A stretch of DNA of 64,000 bases from positions 744,001 to 808,000 of the forward strand of contig JAZKJV010000686.1 of NCBI GenBank assembly GCA_037367405.1, in the 5' to 3' direction. The notes beneath the pieces were generated by a model. That model did not search any database. It was not told the DNA's origin and saw only the letters and a list, made by a program, of their open reading frames with translations. Origin of the DNA: Ottelia alismoides (taxonomy: Eukaryota; Streptophyta; Magnoliopsida; Alismatales; Hydrocharitaceae). A program made the position numbers and the translations under genes. This document shows, piece by piece, positions 53,889-64,000 of the stretch. Within the stretch, counting starts at the first letter, position 1, and each line of letters opens with the position of its first letter.

Positions 53889-56035
53889 TACTCTTCCACT
53901 TCATTTTATCCTGTACAGAGACATGTGAGCCTTTCGGTTTTCTGGAGTAGACCACCTCTATATTCTTCGTAGACCACAATCATCCCCATTTTTTGCTCAT
54001 CTTATATGCTTAGGATACCGGATCCTAAGTATGGGGGGTTGATTTTCCATTGATTTGCGTCTTTTGATTTTTGTTATTTTTTACTTTTCTTTTGTTTTCT
54101 TTTTTTTTACACTAATCACTGGACCCTAAATTTTGGCCACGTTATTTTCTATACTTAAGATGCCTTATCCTAAGTATAGGGAGGACCGAGTGATTCCGTT
54201 GATTTCGTTTTTCTTTCTCCTTTTGTTCCTTCATTTGTATATTCCTTTTGATAAGTCACCTCATTTTTGTCTCCCATTATACTTACGATGACCTGATCGA
54301 AAGTATAAGAGGGGTCAACTGACTTCTATTCTTTTATTCTTTTTCACCCACTTTTACTTAGCACGAGTTATGTCCTCCCTTTTCTCTTTTAACGCTATGA
54401 GGACATAACACAAGCTAAGTATAAGGGGGTACTTATATATTGTATATATACTTGCGTTCATAACTCGTACTTCTATGTATTTTCTATATCTATAAAATCC
54501 ATAATAAGTGGGCAAGGTTTAATTTAATATATATATATATATAATCCTTGTAAATAAGTAAAATACGTCAAAACTACTTATTTAAAATTCTTAATTTAAA
54601 ATATGTATTTAAAATATGTACTTAAAATGTATCTAAAATATGTATAATACTTATTTAAAATCCTATTTATTAAAATTTGTGCAAAATTCATTTAATTCTT
54701 GTAAAATTATTTGTATATAAAATTTGTAAAATACATTAGTTATTTAATCCAAATAAAATATGGGTAATTGATCTTGTAAAATCCTTGTACATAAACTTGT
54801 TTATAAAATTTAAAAAATCCATAAAAATAGAAAGTCCTAAAATTCATAAAAATTACAAAATCCTTAAAATCCACAAAAATAAGTAAAATTCAGAAAATAT
54901 ACTTCACAAGAACATGGTTGCATTTACATTAGCATTTTTCAGAATAAGTTTGATTTCTAGAATTAAAGATTGGGAACAGACTAAAGGATGGAGCTTGATT
55001 ATGACCTTTAACTTTCATTGTAAGGAGCCTAGTTAGGAACTGAAATTTAGAATCTTCAGATGTTCGAATTAAATATTTGAGTTCCATGAGACCATTATTG
55101 GGAAGTTTACATAAACGTGCCTAAGTAGATCACTTGGTGTCATTCGTTCAATTGTTCGTCAGTGAACCAATTTTGGACACATGCACTTTGCACTTAACTC
55201 GACTTGCATGGGGTTGCGAAAGGCATTCCATTTTAGTGGTGCATTTTAATCCTTGTCTAGCGGCATGGATGTCTAAAGACAGGAGAGATTAGGGTTGAAA
55301 TAACGCTTCGGATGAGGGAAGGATCTGCTGGCACAATTTTTCCAAGACCTCGAAAAATAGATGGAATGGAATGATGCTATATCCGTCGAGGGAACAAAAA
55401 GATTGATGCAGTGCAAGAGATATTACAAAGCCAATTCAAAGAAGAAGCCACCAAATACAAATATGACTACAATGTTCCAAGCTTCCATGAAGAAGACTGC
55501 ACATCTTAGAAGACTTATCTACACGAGCTAGGCTTCACAAGGAGATGCATCTACACTGGTCACACTCCAATTCTCTTCTCATTCTTCTACTTTCTCTCTC
55601 TATTCTATTGTGGATACAACACGACCTGACCTTAGAAGGGAATACCCCCTCCTCGAGGAAAGAATAGCTAGATGAGGTCCAGTAAGAGTGTATTATATGG
55701 ATGGGAGGTTTCTTTGCTTCTTTAAGCAGGAGGAGCTAACATAATTCACACACAATACCGATTGAATTCAAAGTTGATAGAGTTAACAATATGGATAAGT
55801 GGATCTGAGCTGGTTGTCGAGGTGAACCTAAATAAGGATTTATGGAACTTGAGAACTGCTGAGATTAAATTCCTAATCCTAGTTAAGGCTCCGATAAAAT
55901 GCTTGTTTTAGGCCCAACTAAGCTCTATCCTTTGTCTGTTTTCATGAATTGGTTTGGGATAACAAATTCATTCTAACTTTCTTTCTTTTTCCCTTATTTT
56001 TTAAATAAACGTTTGCTAAGGGACTAGCAAAGTTT
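53889..56035 (+). other. Non-coding 3' region of element G
   Basis: 2.1 kb without a recognisable ORF, between integrase stop and polypurine tract. It holds the stem-loop series at 54,006-54,430, an AT-rich part with a (TA)n run (54,521-54,544), and the conserved block aagggaatacccc(c)tcctcgagg at about 55,637-55,660, shared with element A. An env-like gene, present in some Athila elements, is not recognisable. Confidence 0.65.
54006..54430 (+). repeat. Four stem-loops each followed by a PPT-like purine string
   Basis: Stems at 54,006-54,032 (CTTAGGAT/ATCCTAAG), 54,149-54,179 (CTATACTTA/TAAGTATAG), 54,278-54,308 (TTATACTT/AAGTATAA) and 54,356-54,419 (TTATGTCCTC/GAGGACATAA with outer CTTAGC/GCTAAG). 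Each is followed by AAGTAT plus a G-rich purine run (GGGGGG, AGGGAGGA, AAGAGGGG, AAGGGGG), close to the true polypurine tract AAGTATATGGGG at 56,036. Element A has three such units at 44,650-44,884. Confidence 0.82.
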
Positions 56036-56048
56036 AAGTATATGGGGT
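56036..56048 (+). other. Polypurine tract of element G
   Basis: AAGTATATGGGGT immediately before the LTR start TGATGAATCC. It matches element A's tract AAGTATAGGGGGT. Confidence 0.8.
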
Positions 56049-58969
56049 TGATGAATCCATGAGTCATTAACATTCTTTCTCCATTTTGTCTTAAAACCCT
56101 TAACAAATACATGTAAATATTCACTAATTTCCATATCCTAACAAAATCATATTCTTGAATAAAAATGCATTTTTCTTCATCAAAATCATGTAAATAAGTA
56201 AAATAATAAAAATAAAGAAAACAAAAAGAGGCACATTGTAAATATGTATATATGTACAATATGACTCATAAAACATATATATAGCTGAAAGATATATTTA
56301 TAGCCTAACCCCTGAGACCAAGTCAACAAGAATTGGTCGACAAACAAATAAGTAGGGAGAGATAAGGAAAGAAAGCAATAAAAATATTTAATTATTCACT
56401 TTATACACTCTTCATTACCTGTCAAATAAATATCAAATCTTCATTGATTTTTAATTAATTCATATGAAATATTTTTCACCAAACTCTTTTTACAATTATT
56501 AGTAAAAATGTAAAGGAAAAATAAAAATAATTTAAAAATAATATAAGGTAAATATGCCCAGAAATCCAACTTTTAAATTGTCAACTTCTCAACATCCGAA
56601 CATCATAACTTTCTCATACGAACTCCAATTTCATCTACTCACCTTTAAAGTTCATTAAATAATATTATCTAACTAATGAAGGTGATTTCAATAAAATCGG
56701 AATCTGTTTGCAAAAAGTCGTTTTTGGGACCTAATGACAACGTGGTTTCTGGGCTATTTATTTTATCTAGAACACATTATTTATAGTTTTAATGATTTTA
56801 TAATTTTTAATTATTTTATTGACTTATTTTTTAACCATGATTTATTTAAAATTTTATTTGACTTCATTATATTTTTAAATAAATCAAAAACACTATTTTA
56901 TAGACAAAATTGAACTGTGTAATTTATACCTGTATTTATTAATATATTTAAATTAACTTTTTAAAATCCACAAAAATTCACATATATTCTATTTATTATT
57001 CTAATAATTAATAAAGAATAAAAATAAGATATTATTTATTAATTTATTAAATAAAAAATCAAATACATATTTATCAAGTCGTGTTTATACCTATTTATTA
57101 ATATAATATTTATATATCTCAAATTATTTATATTTATTAGAACTAATTATTTCATAATTTAGATAAATTAATTATTTATATTTTTTAATTTTATACATAT
57201 TTAAAATAATGTCATTTATTATTTATTGTCAAATTTATACTATAATTTCGCCATTTGGCCATGTGTCAGCACCTGGTTCATCTTCCTCAAGAATTAACGC
57301 TGTTGTAGATTGTTCCAACACCCCTACTTCAACAAATTTCTCCTGTTTCCTTGTTCATCCTAAATTGCATCTAATACCATCAATTCTCTCCATCTAACAA
57401 CATGCATCCTCGCCAACCCTTGATCCTAATCCATGTTCCCGTCGATTTCTCTATAAATCATCTCATAGTTGGCTCAAACCAACTAACTTCTCCCATGTAC
57501 AGAACTAATTGGCCGACTCCTCTCCTTCCTCACTTCATTTCGGCCACCTCCTGTGATGACAGTGCCAAGGCAAGCGTCTATGTGGAAGTATGATCGTTAG
57601 TGGAGAGTTCCAAGGCGATGCTACCTTGCATCACGACCATCACCGTCGTGTAGAGCTCCAGGACCACCGTTCGTCGAGGAAAGACCATAGAGTTATACAC
57701 TCCCTTTTCCAGGTGATTTCATCCATTCCCCTTTCCTTTTTCCCTCGATTTCATCGCCTAATTAGTTTAGATAATCACATCATTAGGTAGATTAATCACA
57801 ATTCGTTAGTTCGTGATTCAATTTCACCTCAAATTGCATTCAAATCATGTCCAATTTTGTCTGATATACCAATGTTCTGGAAACATTTTGAACTTGCAAA
57901 CACCCTTATATTGTGGCCAATTTATTCGTAAATCGAGCAACAACGAATTCTTGTAGGTGCCTAACAACTACTGGAGCTTCATCTCAACATCTGGAGCTAT
58001 ACTTCTTGCGAGAAGATCAAACAGAAGCGCATGATCTACGCAATCATTTTTATTTACAAGTATCCAAACCCTAGCCAGTGAGCTTGCTTGGAGTGTCTCC
58101 GACTCCCTCCCTCAGTGGGTGTGCTCGAGAGGGTGAGGAGCACCATCTCGAGTACACCATCTCCGTTCAGCTACCACCATTGATCATCATAGGTCGTTAG
58201 GAATCCAAGATCCGCTGTAGCTTCTCCAATTTGGGGAAGAACCGCAAAAGAACACTCGCGTAGCAGTCAGCTGATGCATGTCCAAAGCCAATGGTCTAGA
58301 TCACAGCTCATCATCTGATCCAGGTCGCCCATTGTGAATCGATTGAAATTTTGCAACATAAGTTGATGCAACTCCAGAAATTCCTACCAGCTTCAAAAGT
58401 TTCCAGATATTGCATTTAGGTCCATGCATAGGGTCCTAAATGTTATAAAACCTGTTTTCTTTTCATTTCAGTCCCTGCCAGGGACCTAACTGCGAACTAC
58501 TTTTTTTATTTTTGTACGCATGTTCCCCTGTATACATAGTGAATTTTAGACACCTTTTTGATGTCATTTTTAATCAATTTTTCTAGGGTAGTTACACAAC
58601 TACGCTAGCAAGGTTTTATTATTTTTGTTGAGATTTTTCATTGCCTATTTTTCTTATTTTGATTTTTTTTCTAGATTCACATCCGTTTTGAGGACTTTTC
58701 TTTCTTTCTTCAAGAAGAGAAAAAAATCACAAAAATATTTCTTTTTCCCAAAAATCAAAGTATATTTATTCAACCTCCTTGTGTTCGATCCAGGGAAACT
58801 TATCTGGAAAATAATTATTTTAAGACAAAATAGGAGAGAAATCTTTTTCATTCTCTTTCTCTCTCTCTCCTATTTTATTGATTTTTTGTTTGATTAGTCA
58901 GTGTTTTGTTTGGAGCGAATCCTCTACATTGACACTGACATCTTATCGCTCCCAAAACCCTAGTTATCA
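56049..58969 (+). repeat. Full-length LTR of element G
   Basis: 2,921 bp, TGATGAATCCATGAG to CCCTAGTTATCA, with 4-bp inverted termini TGAT/ATCA. Internal landmarks: U3 sequence ctttctcatacgaactccaat (56,611), TATA box 57,451-57,458, GC-richer middle (57,240-58,330), U5 block CAACCTCCTTGTGTTCGATCC (58,771-58,791). Short frames inside (57,209-57,790, 58,625-58,897) do not resemble proteins. Confidence 0.85.
57451..57458 (+). promoter_or_regulatory. TATA box of the element G LTR
   Basis: CTATAAAT in the context gatttctctataaatcatc. The inverted LTR copy keeps it at 60,137-60,128. It lies about 1.4 kb into the LTR, like the TATA of the 4.16-kb LTR. Confidence 0.65.
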
Positions 58970-58972
58970 AAA

Positions 58973-58985
58973 TGGCACTGTTGCC
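58973..58985 (+). other. PBS-like stub directly after the element G 3' LTR
   Basis: TGGCACTGTTGCC follows the LTR end by three bases and matches the Athila-type PBS (TGGCGCCGTTGCC) with two changes. It is closer to consensus than the PBS at 46,072. No leader follows: the next base already belongs to the inverted LTR. Confidence 0.78.
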
Positions 58986-58986
58986 A

Positions 58987-61542
58987 TAATTCACTATGTA
59001 TACAGGGGCACAACTGTAAAAAATTAAAGAAAGTAGGTCGCAGTTAGGTCCTTGGCAGGGACTAAAATGAAAAGAAAACAAGATTTATTACATTTACATC
59101 TCTACGCAGAGACCTAAATGAATTATGTGGAAACTTCTGAAGTTGGTAGGAATTTCTAGAGTTGTAGGGGCTTATGTTGCAAAATTTCCGCTGGTTCACA
59201 ATGGGCGGTCTGGATAAGATGATGAGCTGCGATCTGGACAATTGGCTTTGGACACGCATCAGCAGACTGCTACACAAGTGTTCTTTGGTGGTTCTTCCCC
59301 AAATTGGCACAGCTATGTCAGATCTTGGATTCTTATCGACCTCCAGTGATCAACGGTGGTAGCTGAACAGAGACGGGGCTGGAGAGGGTGCTCGTCACCC
59401 TCTCGAGCACACCCACTGAATGAGAGATTCAGAGATGCTCCACACAAGCTCGCTAGATAGTGTTTGGGATACTTGTAGATAAAAATGATTGCCGGAGATC
59501 ATACGCTTCTGTTTGATCTTCCTGCAAAAAATATAGCTCTAGATGATGAGATGAATCTCTAGTAGTTGTTAGGCACCTGCAAGGATTCGTTGTTGCTCGA
59601 TTTACGAATAAATCGACCACAATATAAGGGTGTTTGCAAGTTCAAAATGTTTCCAGAACAATGGTATATCAGAAGAAATTGGACGTGATTTGAATGTGAT
59701 TTGAGGTGAAATTGAATCATGAACTAACGAATAGTGATTAATCTATCTAATGATGTAATTATGAAATTGAATCATGAACTAACGAATTGTGATTAATCTA
59801 TCTAATGATGTGATTATCTAAACTAATTGGGCGATGAAATTGAGGGAAAAAGGAAAGGGGAATGGATGAAATCACCTGGGAATGAGAGTGTATAACTCTC
59901 TGGTCTTTCTCAACAAGTGGTGGTCCCAGAGCTCTACATGGCGGCGATGGCTATGATGCAAGACAACAATGCCTTGGAACTCTCCACCGATGATCGAACT
60001 TGCACGCGGATGCACACCTTAGCGCTGTCACCAGCGGAGGTGCCCGGAATGAAGCAAGGAAGGAGGGGAGTCAATCAATAGTTCTCGACTAGGGAGTAGT
60101 TAGTTGGTTTGAGCCAACTTTGTGATGATTTATAGAGAGATCGACGGGGAGTTGGATTAGGATCAAGGGTTGGCAAGGATGCATGTTGTTAGATGGAGTG
60201 AATTGATGGTTTAGATGCAATTTAGGATGTACGAGGAAACAAGAGAAATTTGTTCAAGTAGAGGTGTTAGAATAGTCTACAACAACCTCAGTTCTTGAGG
60301 AAGATGAACCTTGTGCTGATCCGTGTTAGCACTTGGTTGTCCAGATGGTGTAGTTATAGTATAAATTAGATAATAAAGAATAAATAATATTATTTTAAAT
60401 AGTAAAAACAAAATATAAATAATTAATGAATCTAAATTATGAAATAATTGGTTCTTATAAATAATAAATAATTTATGATATATAAATATTATATTAATAA
60501 ATAGATATAAATACAACTTGATAAATATGTATTTGATTTTTAATTTAATAAATTAATAAATAATACCTTATTTTGATATTTTTCTTAATTATTAGAATAA
60601 TAAATAGAATATATGTGAATTTTCGTGGATTTTAATAAATTGATTTAAATATATTAATACATATGAGTATAAATTACACAATTCAATTTATCTATAAAAT
60701 AGTGTTTTTGATTTATAAGAATAATATATGATGTCAGAAAGTTCTGAAATAAATCACGATTAAAATACAAAATCAAAAATAATTAAAAATTCTAAAATCA
60801 TTAAAACTATAAATAATATGTTCTAGATAAAATAAATAACCCAGAAACCCCATTGTCAATAGGTCCCAAAACCGACTTTTTGCAAACAGAATTCGATTTT
60901 AGTGAAATATTCTTCATTAATTAGATAATATTATTTTATGAACTTTAAAGTGTGTAGGATGAATTTAGAGTTCGTATGAGAAAGCTATGATGTTCGGAAG
61001 TTGAGAATTTAATAATTTTAAAGTTGGATTTCTTGGCATATATACATGATATTATTTTTAACTTATTTTTATTTTTCTTTACATTTATAGAAATAATTAG
61101 GAAAAGAGTTTGGTAAAAAATATTTTCATATGAATTAATTAAAAATGAATGAAAATTTGCTATTTATTTGATAAATACTGAAGAGTGTATAAAGTGAATA
61201 ATTAAATATTTTTATTGTTTTCTTTCCTTTATCTCACCCTACTTATTTATTTGTCGACTTATCCATGCTAACTTGGTCTCGGAGGTTAGGTTATAAATAT
61301 ATCTTTCAGCTATATTTATATTTTGAGTCATATTGTACATATACACATATTCACAATCTGCCTCCTATTTTTTTCTTTATTTTTATTCTTTTATTTATTT
61401 ACATGATTTTGATGCTTAAAGTGCATTTTTACTCATGAATATGATTTTGTTAACATATGGAAATTAATTAATATTTACATGTATTTGTTAAAGGTTTTAA
61501 GACAAAATGCAGAAAGATTGTTAATGAATCATGGATTCATGA
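58987..61542 (-). repeat. Inverted LTR copy lacking its last ~430 bp
   Basis: Reverse complement of the LTR at 56,049 to about 58,545, with matching landmarks (ggttcatcttcctcaag, cctaaattgcatcta, ctctataaatcatc, gtatacatagtgaatt). Its start is at 61,542, and its 3' part is missing. About 118 bp of the end of such an LTR lie at 45,826-45,945. AT-rich 60,340-61,500 is its U3. Confidence 0.85.
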
Positions 61543-63053
61543 GTAGCCTCCACCCACCTTGACAAGTAATCTACCACAAGAAGGATATACTCAAAACCAT
61601 GGCTAATCGGGAATGGTCCCATGAAGTCGATGCCCCATGCATCAAGTACATCACAAATGATGACATGCTTCATCGACATCTCATCTATGGAACCAATGGT
61701 TCCTCCCATTCGTTGGCATACTGGGCACGATTTCACAAAGGTGAGAGCATCGTGAAACAGAGTCGGGCAATATAAGCCACACTGCAACACATTACATGTG
61801 GTCCTCTTCCTGGAGTGATGTCATCCTGCCTCCAGACTATGACAAAAAGTAAGGACACTCCGGTATTCCTCTTGAGGAATACACTTCCTCTAGACACAAT
61901 CCGGTCCTTCAAAGAAAAGGATCGAATCTTCCCAATGGTAGTGTCTTGAATCCAACTTGAGTCGGTCTATGATGCCCTTGGGCCAATATTCTTGAACTTT
62001 CTTGGAGATAAGATAGTTCACTATATTGATGTACCATGGGAGTGAGTCGATAACAAAAACCGACTCATCAGGGAAGGAGTCTCGAATATGTGTATCATCA
62101 GATGCATCAAGAATCTCGAGACAAGAGAGCTCATCATCCACTAACTTCTTCTTTCCAAGTTTATCTTTGATGTCCAAGTCAAACTCCTGGATAAGAAAAA
62201 TCCACCTAAGAAGATGCGCCATCACATCCTTCTTTTCCATGAGGTACTGTATCATTGTATGGTCTGTGAACACCATAACCTTGGATCCAATGAGATGAGA
62301 TCTGAATTTATCCAAGGCAAACACTATCGCAAGCATCTCCTTTTCTGTAATTATATAGTTACATTTAGTAGGATCAAGCACTTTGCTTGCATAGCGTATA
62401 GCAAACAGAATACCATCCCTTCTCTGCCCTAACAAATCCCCAACAACAAAATCTGAGGCATCCATCATTATCTCAAAAGGAAGAGGCCAATCTGGGGCTT
62501 TTAGGAATGTGGCATCCATGATCATCCATTTAAGAAGCTAAAAGGCATCAAGACATTTGTGATCAATAAAAAACTCCATGTCTTTGCCTAAAAGCTTAGT
62601 TAGTGGTCGAGCGATCGTTGAAAATCTTTTATGAATCTCCTGTAAATTCCAACATTCTTGAGGAATGGCCGCAATTGTTTTATGTTGGTTGGTGGTTGGA
62701 GTCGACTGATCATGTCCACCTTGGCATGGTCAACCTCTATTACTCTCTTGTAGTTGACATGCCCCAACACAATGCCCTCCGTCACCATGAAGTGACTTTT
62801 CTCCTAGGAGAGCACCGGATTCACCTCACAACATCGTTTGAGGACTCAGTTCAAATTTCTAAGACATGAATCGAAGGAATTACCGTGGACCAAGAAGTCA
62901 TCCATGAATATTTCCAGGAATTCACCGACCATCTCAGCAAATACAACAATCATGCACCTTTGAAACATTCTAGGAGTGTTGCATAACCTAAAGAGCATGC
63001 GCCTGAAAGCACAGGTAGTTGTTGACACGTTTTCTTCGAGGATCGAAAATTGA
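61543..63053 (-). pseudogene. Element A reverse transcriptase, RNase H and integrase N-terminus
   Basis: Minus-strand frames in order. 63,050-62,846 is RT with CAFRRMLFRLCNTP, MFQRCM and FLEIFMDDFLVHGNSFDSCL (FMDD catalytic motif), with five residues missing after the TC of the TC-FGT motif. 62,788-62,600 is the RT thumb (GIVLGHVNYKRVIEVDHAKV, FLKNVGIYRRFIKDF). 62,525-61,890 is RNase H (MMDASDFVVGDLLGQ, TEKEMLAIVFALDKFRSHL, VFTDHTMIQYLMEKKD; all three acidic positions kept). 61,790-61,543 is integrase with [23 protein letters not shown] and DYLSRWVEA. The frame ends at the TSD of the 15.7-kb insertion. Confidence 0.92.
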
Positions 63054-64000
63054 TGATAACTAAGTTGTTGTTATCCCCAAAAATCTCGCGACAAACAATT
63101 TTTTTTAATTTTGCTACTTATTAACCTTTATAGCGGACATGGTCGAACTCAGGGAGGCTATAAATCCCGAGGGTTATTCAATTAATCGAAAATCAATTAA
63201 GAGAAAAAACAAGAATCTCAAAGGATAACTATCCTTGGTTTTTGTTATTTTTTTATCTTTTTTAATTTTTTAATTTTTTTATTTCTATTTTTGTACTTTC
63301 TGATTTTCAAATTTTTAGTGATTTTGATTTTGCAATTTTTTTAATTTTCAAATAGCAAACAATATACACAAGCACAAGAAATACGCACACCAACTCTTTT
63401 TTTGTAATTTTCAATTATACCAAAGTGCTCAGAAAATACAGAGATAATATTTTTTGATTTTAAAAGTTTTGAAATATTTTTGGGATTTTTTGTGGAATTT
63501 TAGATGTTTTTGTATTTTTCTAAAAAATCAAACAGTAAGAAAATGCGAAAATGTGCACAACCTGAAGTAAATTGCAACTTAAAAATATTTCAACTGCCCA
63601 AAACTCCTAGCAATTATTTTTATGACAAAATAGAAGCAATTATCTACAAACATGAACTGAAATCACTATTTTTGGATTTTGTAGAATTTTCTGTGATTTT
63701 AAGATTTTCAGTATTTTTTATTTTTTTGAGATTTATAAAGTAATTAATACGTGAAATTTGCACAGAAATTAAAAGACAATGAAACACAACTATCCTAATT
63801 TTTTTTAAAATTTTTTGGACTTATTTTTGAATTTTTATGATTTTTTGAATTTCATGAAGAGAAAATGGCATTTTTAATAATAATAAATGAAGACAAAATG
63901 CAATGGAAATTTCATGCTAGATGGATATGCACATCAGAAGCATAGCATAATTTTTCAAAAAATTTTGGACTAATAAAAACATTTATTTCAATAGAAGAAT
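63054..64000 (-). repeat. 3' end of another Athila-type LTR, runs out of the window
   Basis: Minus orientation, ending CTTAGTTATCA at 63,054, like the F/G LTR family. The U5 block GCCTCCCTGAGTTCGACC is at 63,158-63,141, followed by an A/T-rich tail. The remainder is AT-rich with no coding. It interrupts element A's RT between the conserved EDREKTT-like segment and whatever lay upstream. Confidence 0.75.

Larger units (their letters stand above)
45826..61542. mobile_element. 15.7-kb rearranged Athila-like insertion (F/G)
   Basis: The outer left end is a minus-strand LTR 3' end (…GGTTATCA) and the outer right end is a minus-strand LTR start (T[C]ATGAATCC, one base changed from TGATGAATCC), as expected for one minus-strand LTR with TSD. 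Inside lies element G in plus orientation: LTR tail, PBS, gag, protease, RT, RNase H, integrase, polypurine tract, full LTR and 13 bases of PBS. The LTR family ends TAGTTATCA. It appears that a plus-strand copy replaced or was inserted into the middle of a minus-strand LTR of the same family. Confidence 0.8.
43211..63053 (-). mobile_element. Athila-like element A, 5'-truncated, split by a 15.7-kb insertion
   Basis: Minus strand. RT, RNase H and the first half of integrase lie at 63,053-61,543; the second half of integrase is at 45,825-44,976. A non-coding tail leads to polypurine tract AAGTATAGGGGGT (43,224-43,211) and the LTR at 43,210. Removing 45,826-61,542 restores a continuous integrase frame (…RWVEA / ILTQAADNR…). 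The 5' side is lost at 63,053, where another LTR ends. It is the least decayed coding element in the window. Confidence 0.88.

Noticed and set aside
54006..54430. CRISPR-like array of regularly spaced repeats
   Set aside because: The units are self-complementary stem-loops of different sequence and length in a plant retrotransposon 3' region; there are no identical direct repeats and no cas genes.

Overview
The window is plant nuclear DNA, almost certainly from a flowering plant with a large, repeat-rich genome. The evidence is nested LTR retrotransposons of plant Ty3/gypsy (Athila-like and chromovirus-like) and Ty1/copia types, primer-binding sites matching plant initiator tRNA-Met and a tRNA-Asp-type sequence, a TRIM, a MULE-type MITE, and the first exon of a COR413-type cold-regulated membrane protein gene. 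The GC-rich, Ala/Arg/Leu-rich exon fits a monocot, but I cannot fix the species. Nothing prokaryotic, no CRISPR array and no tRNA or rRNA gene was seen. Apart from the COR413 exon, every convincing protein similarity is to a transposon polyprotein, and all but a few short frames are broken by stops and frameshifts.

Layout, left to right. 1-420: end of a short (~0.47 kb) LTR. 591-2,330: chromovirus-type integrase remnant joined to a copia integrase/RT remnant. 2,921-3,505: a complete TRIM. 3,801-4,278 and 8,045-8,071: a 251-bp tandem duplication whose second copy was split by element E (4,279-8,039, TSD aatac). E has tRNA-Met-type PBS and a charged gag-like ORF, and itself received an Athila-type LTR (about 5,176-7,591). 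8,045-10,580: mostly unassigned. 10,605-10,799: COR413 exon 1 on the minus strand. 10,877-13,470: a MULE-like element with ~260-bp TIRs and a 9-bp TSD, 78 bp upstream of the COR413 start codon. 13,873-15,894 and 33,350-35,851: two parts of what looks like one plus-strand Athila-type LTR, separated by a minus-strand LTR (15,895-17,737) and by copia element D. D (17,738-33,349, plus strand) contains C (19,603-30,376, minus strand), a member of the same copia family with a perfect 5-bp TSD. C's 5' LTR carries a MULE-type MITE (28,618-28,911).

35,852-39,049: minus-strand gag and leader of an Athila-like element (B), then one 4.16-kb LTR (39,050-43,210). That LTR is also the 3' LTR of a second minus-strand Athila-like element (A). 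A's integrase is cut in two by a 15.7-kb insertion (45,826-61,542; 5-bp target duplication atagc/gtagc). A resumes at 61,543-63,053 and is cut again at 63,054 by an LTR running out of the window. The 15.7-kb insertion is unusual: its outer ends are the two ends of one minus-strand LTR, but its interior is a whole Athila-like element (G) in plus orientation. This gives a ~115-bp palindrome on the left and a ~2.5-kb LTR inverted repeat on the right.

The most interesting signals are structural: the inverted interior of that insertion; a series of stem-loops each followed by a polypurine-tract-like sequence between integrase and 3' LTR, shared by A and G; opposite-strand nesting of like elements that could yield hairpin RNA; and the MULE placed just upstream of the COR413 start. 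Sequence identities were judged by eye and not computed.
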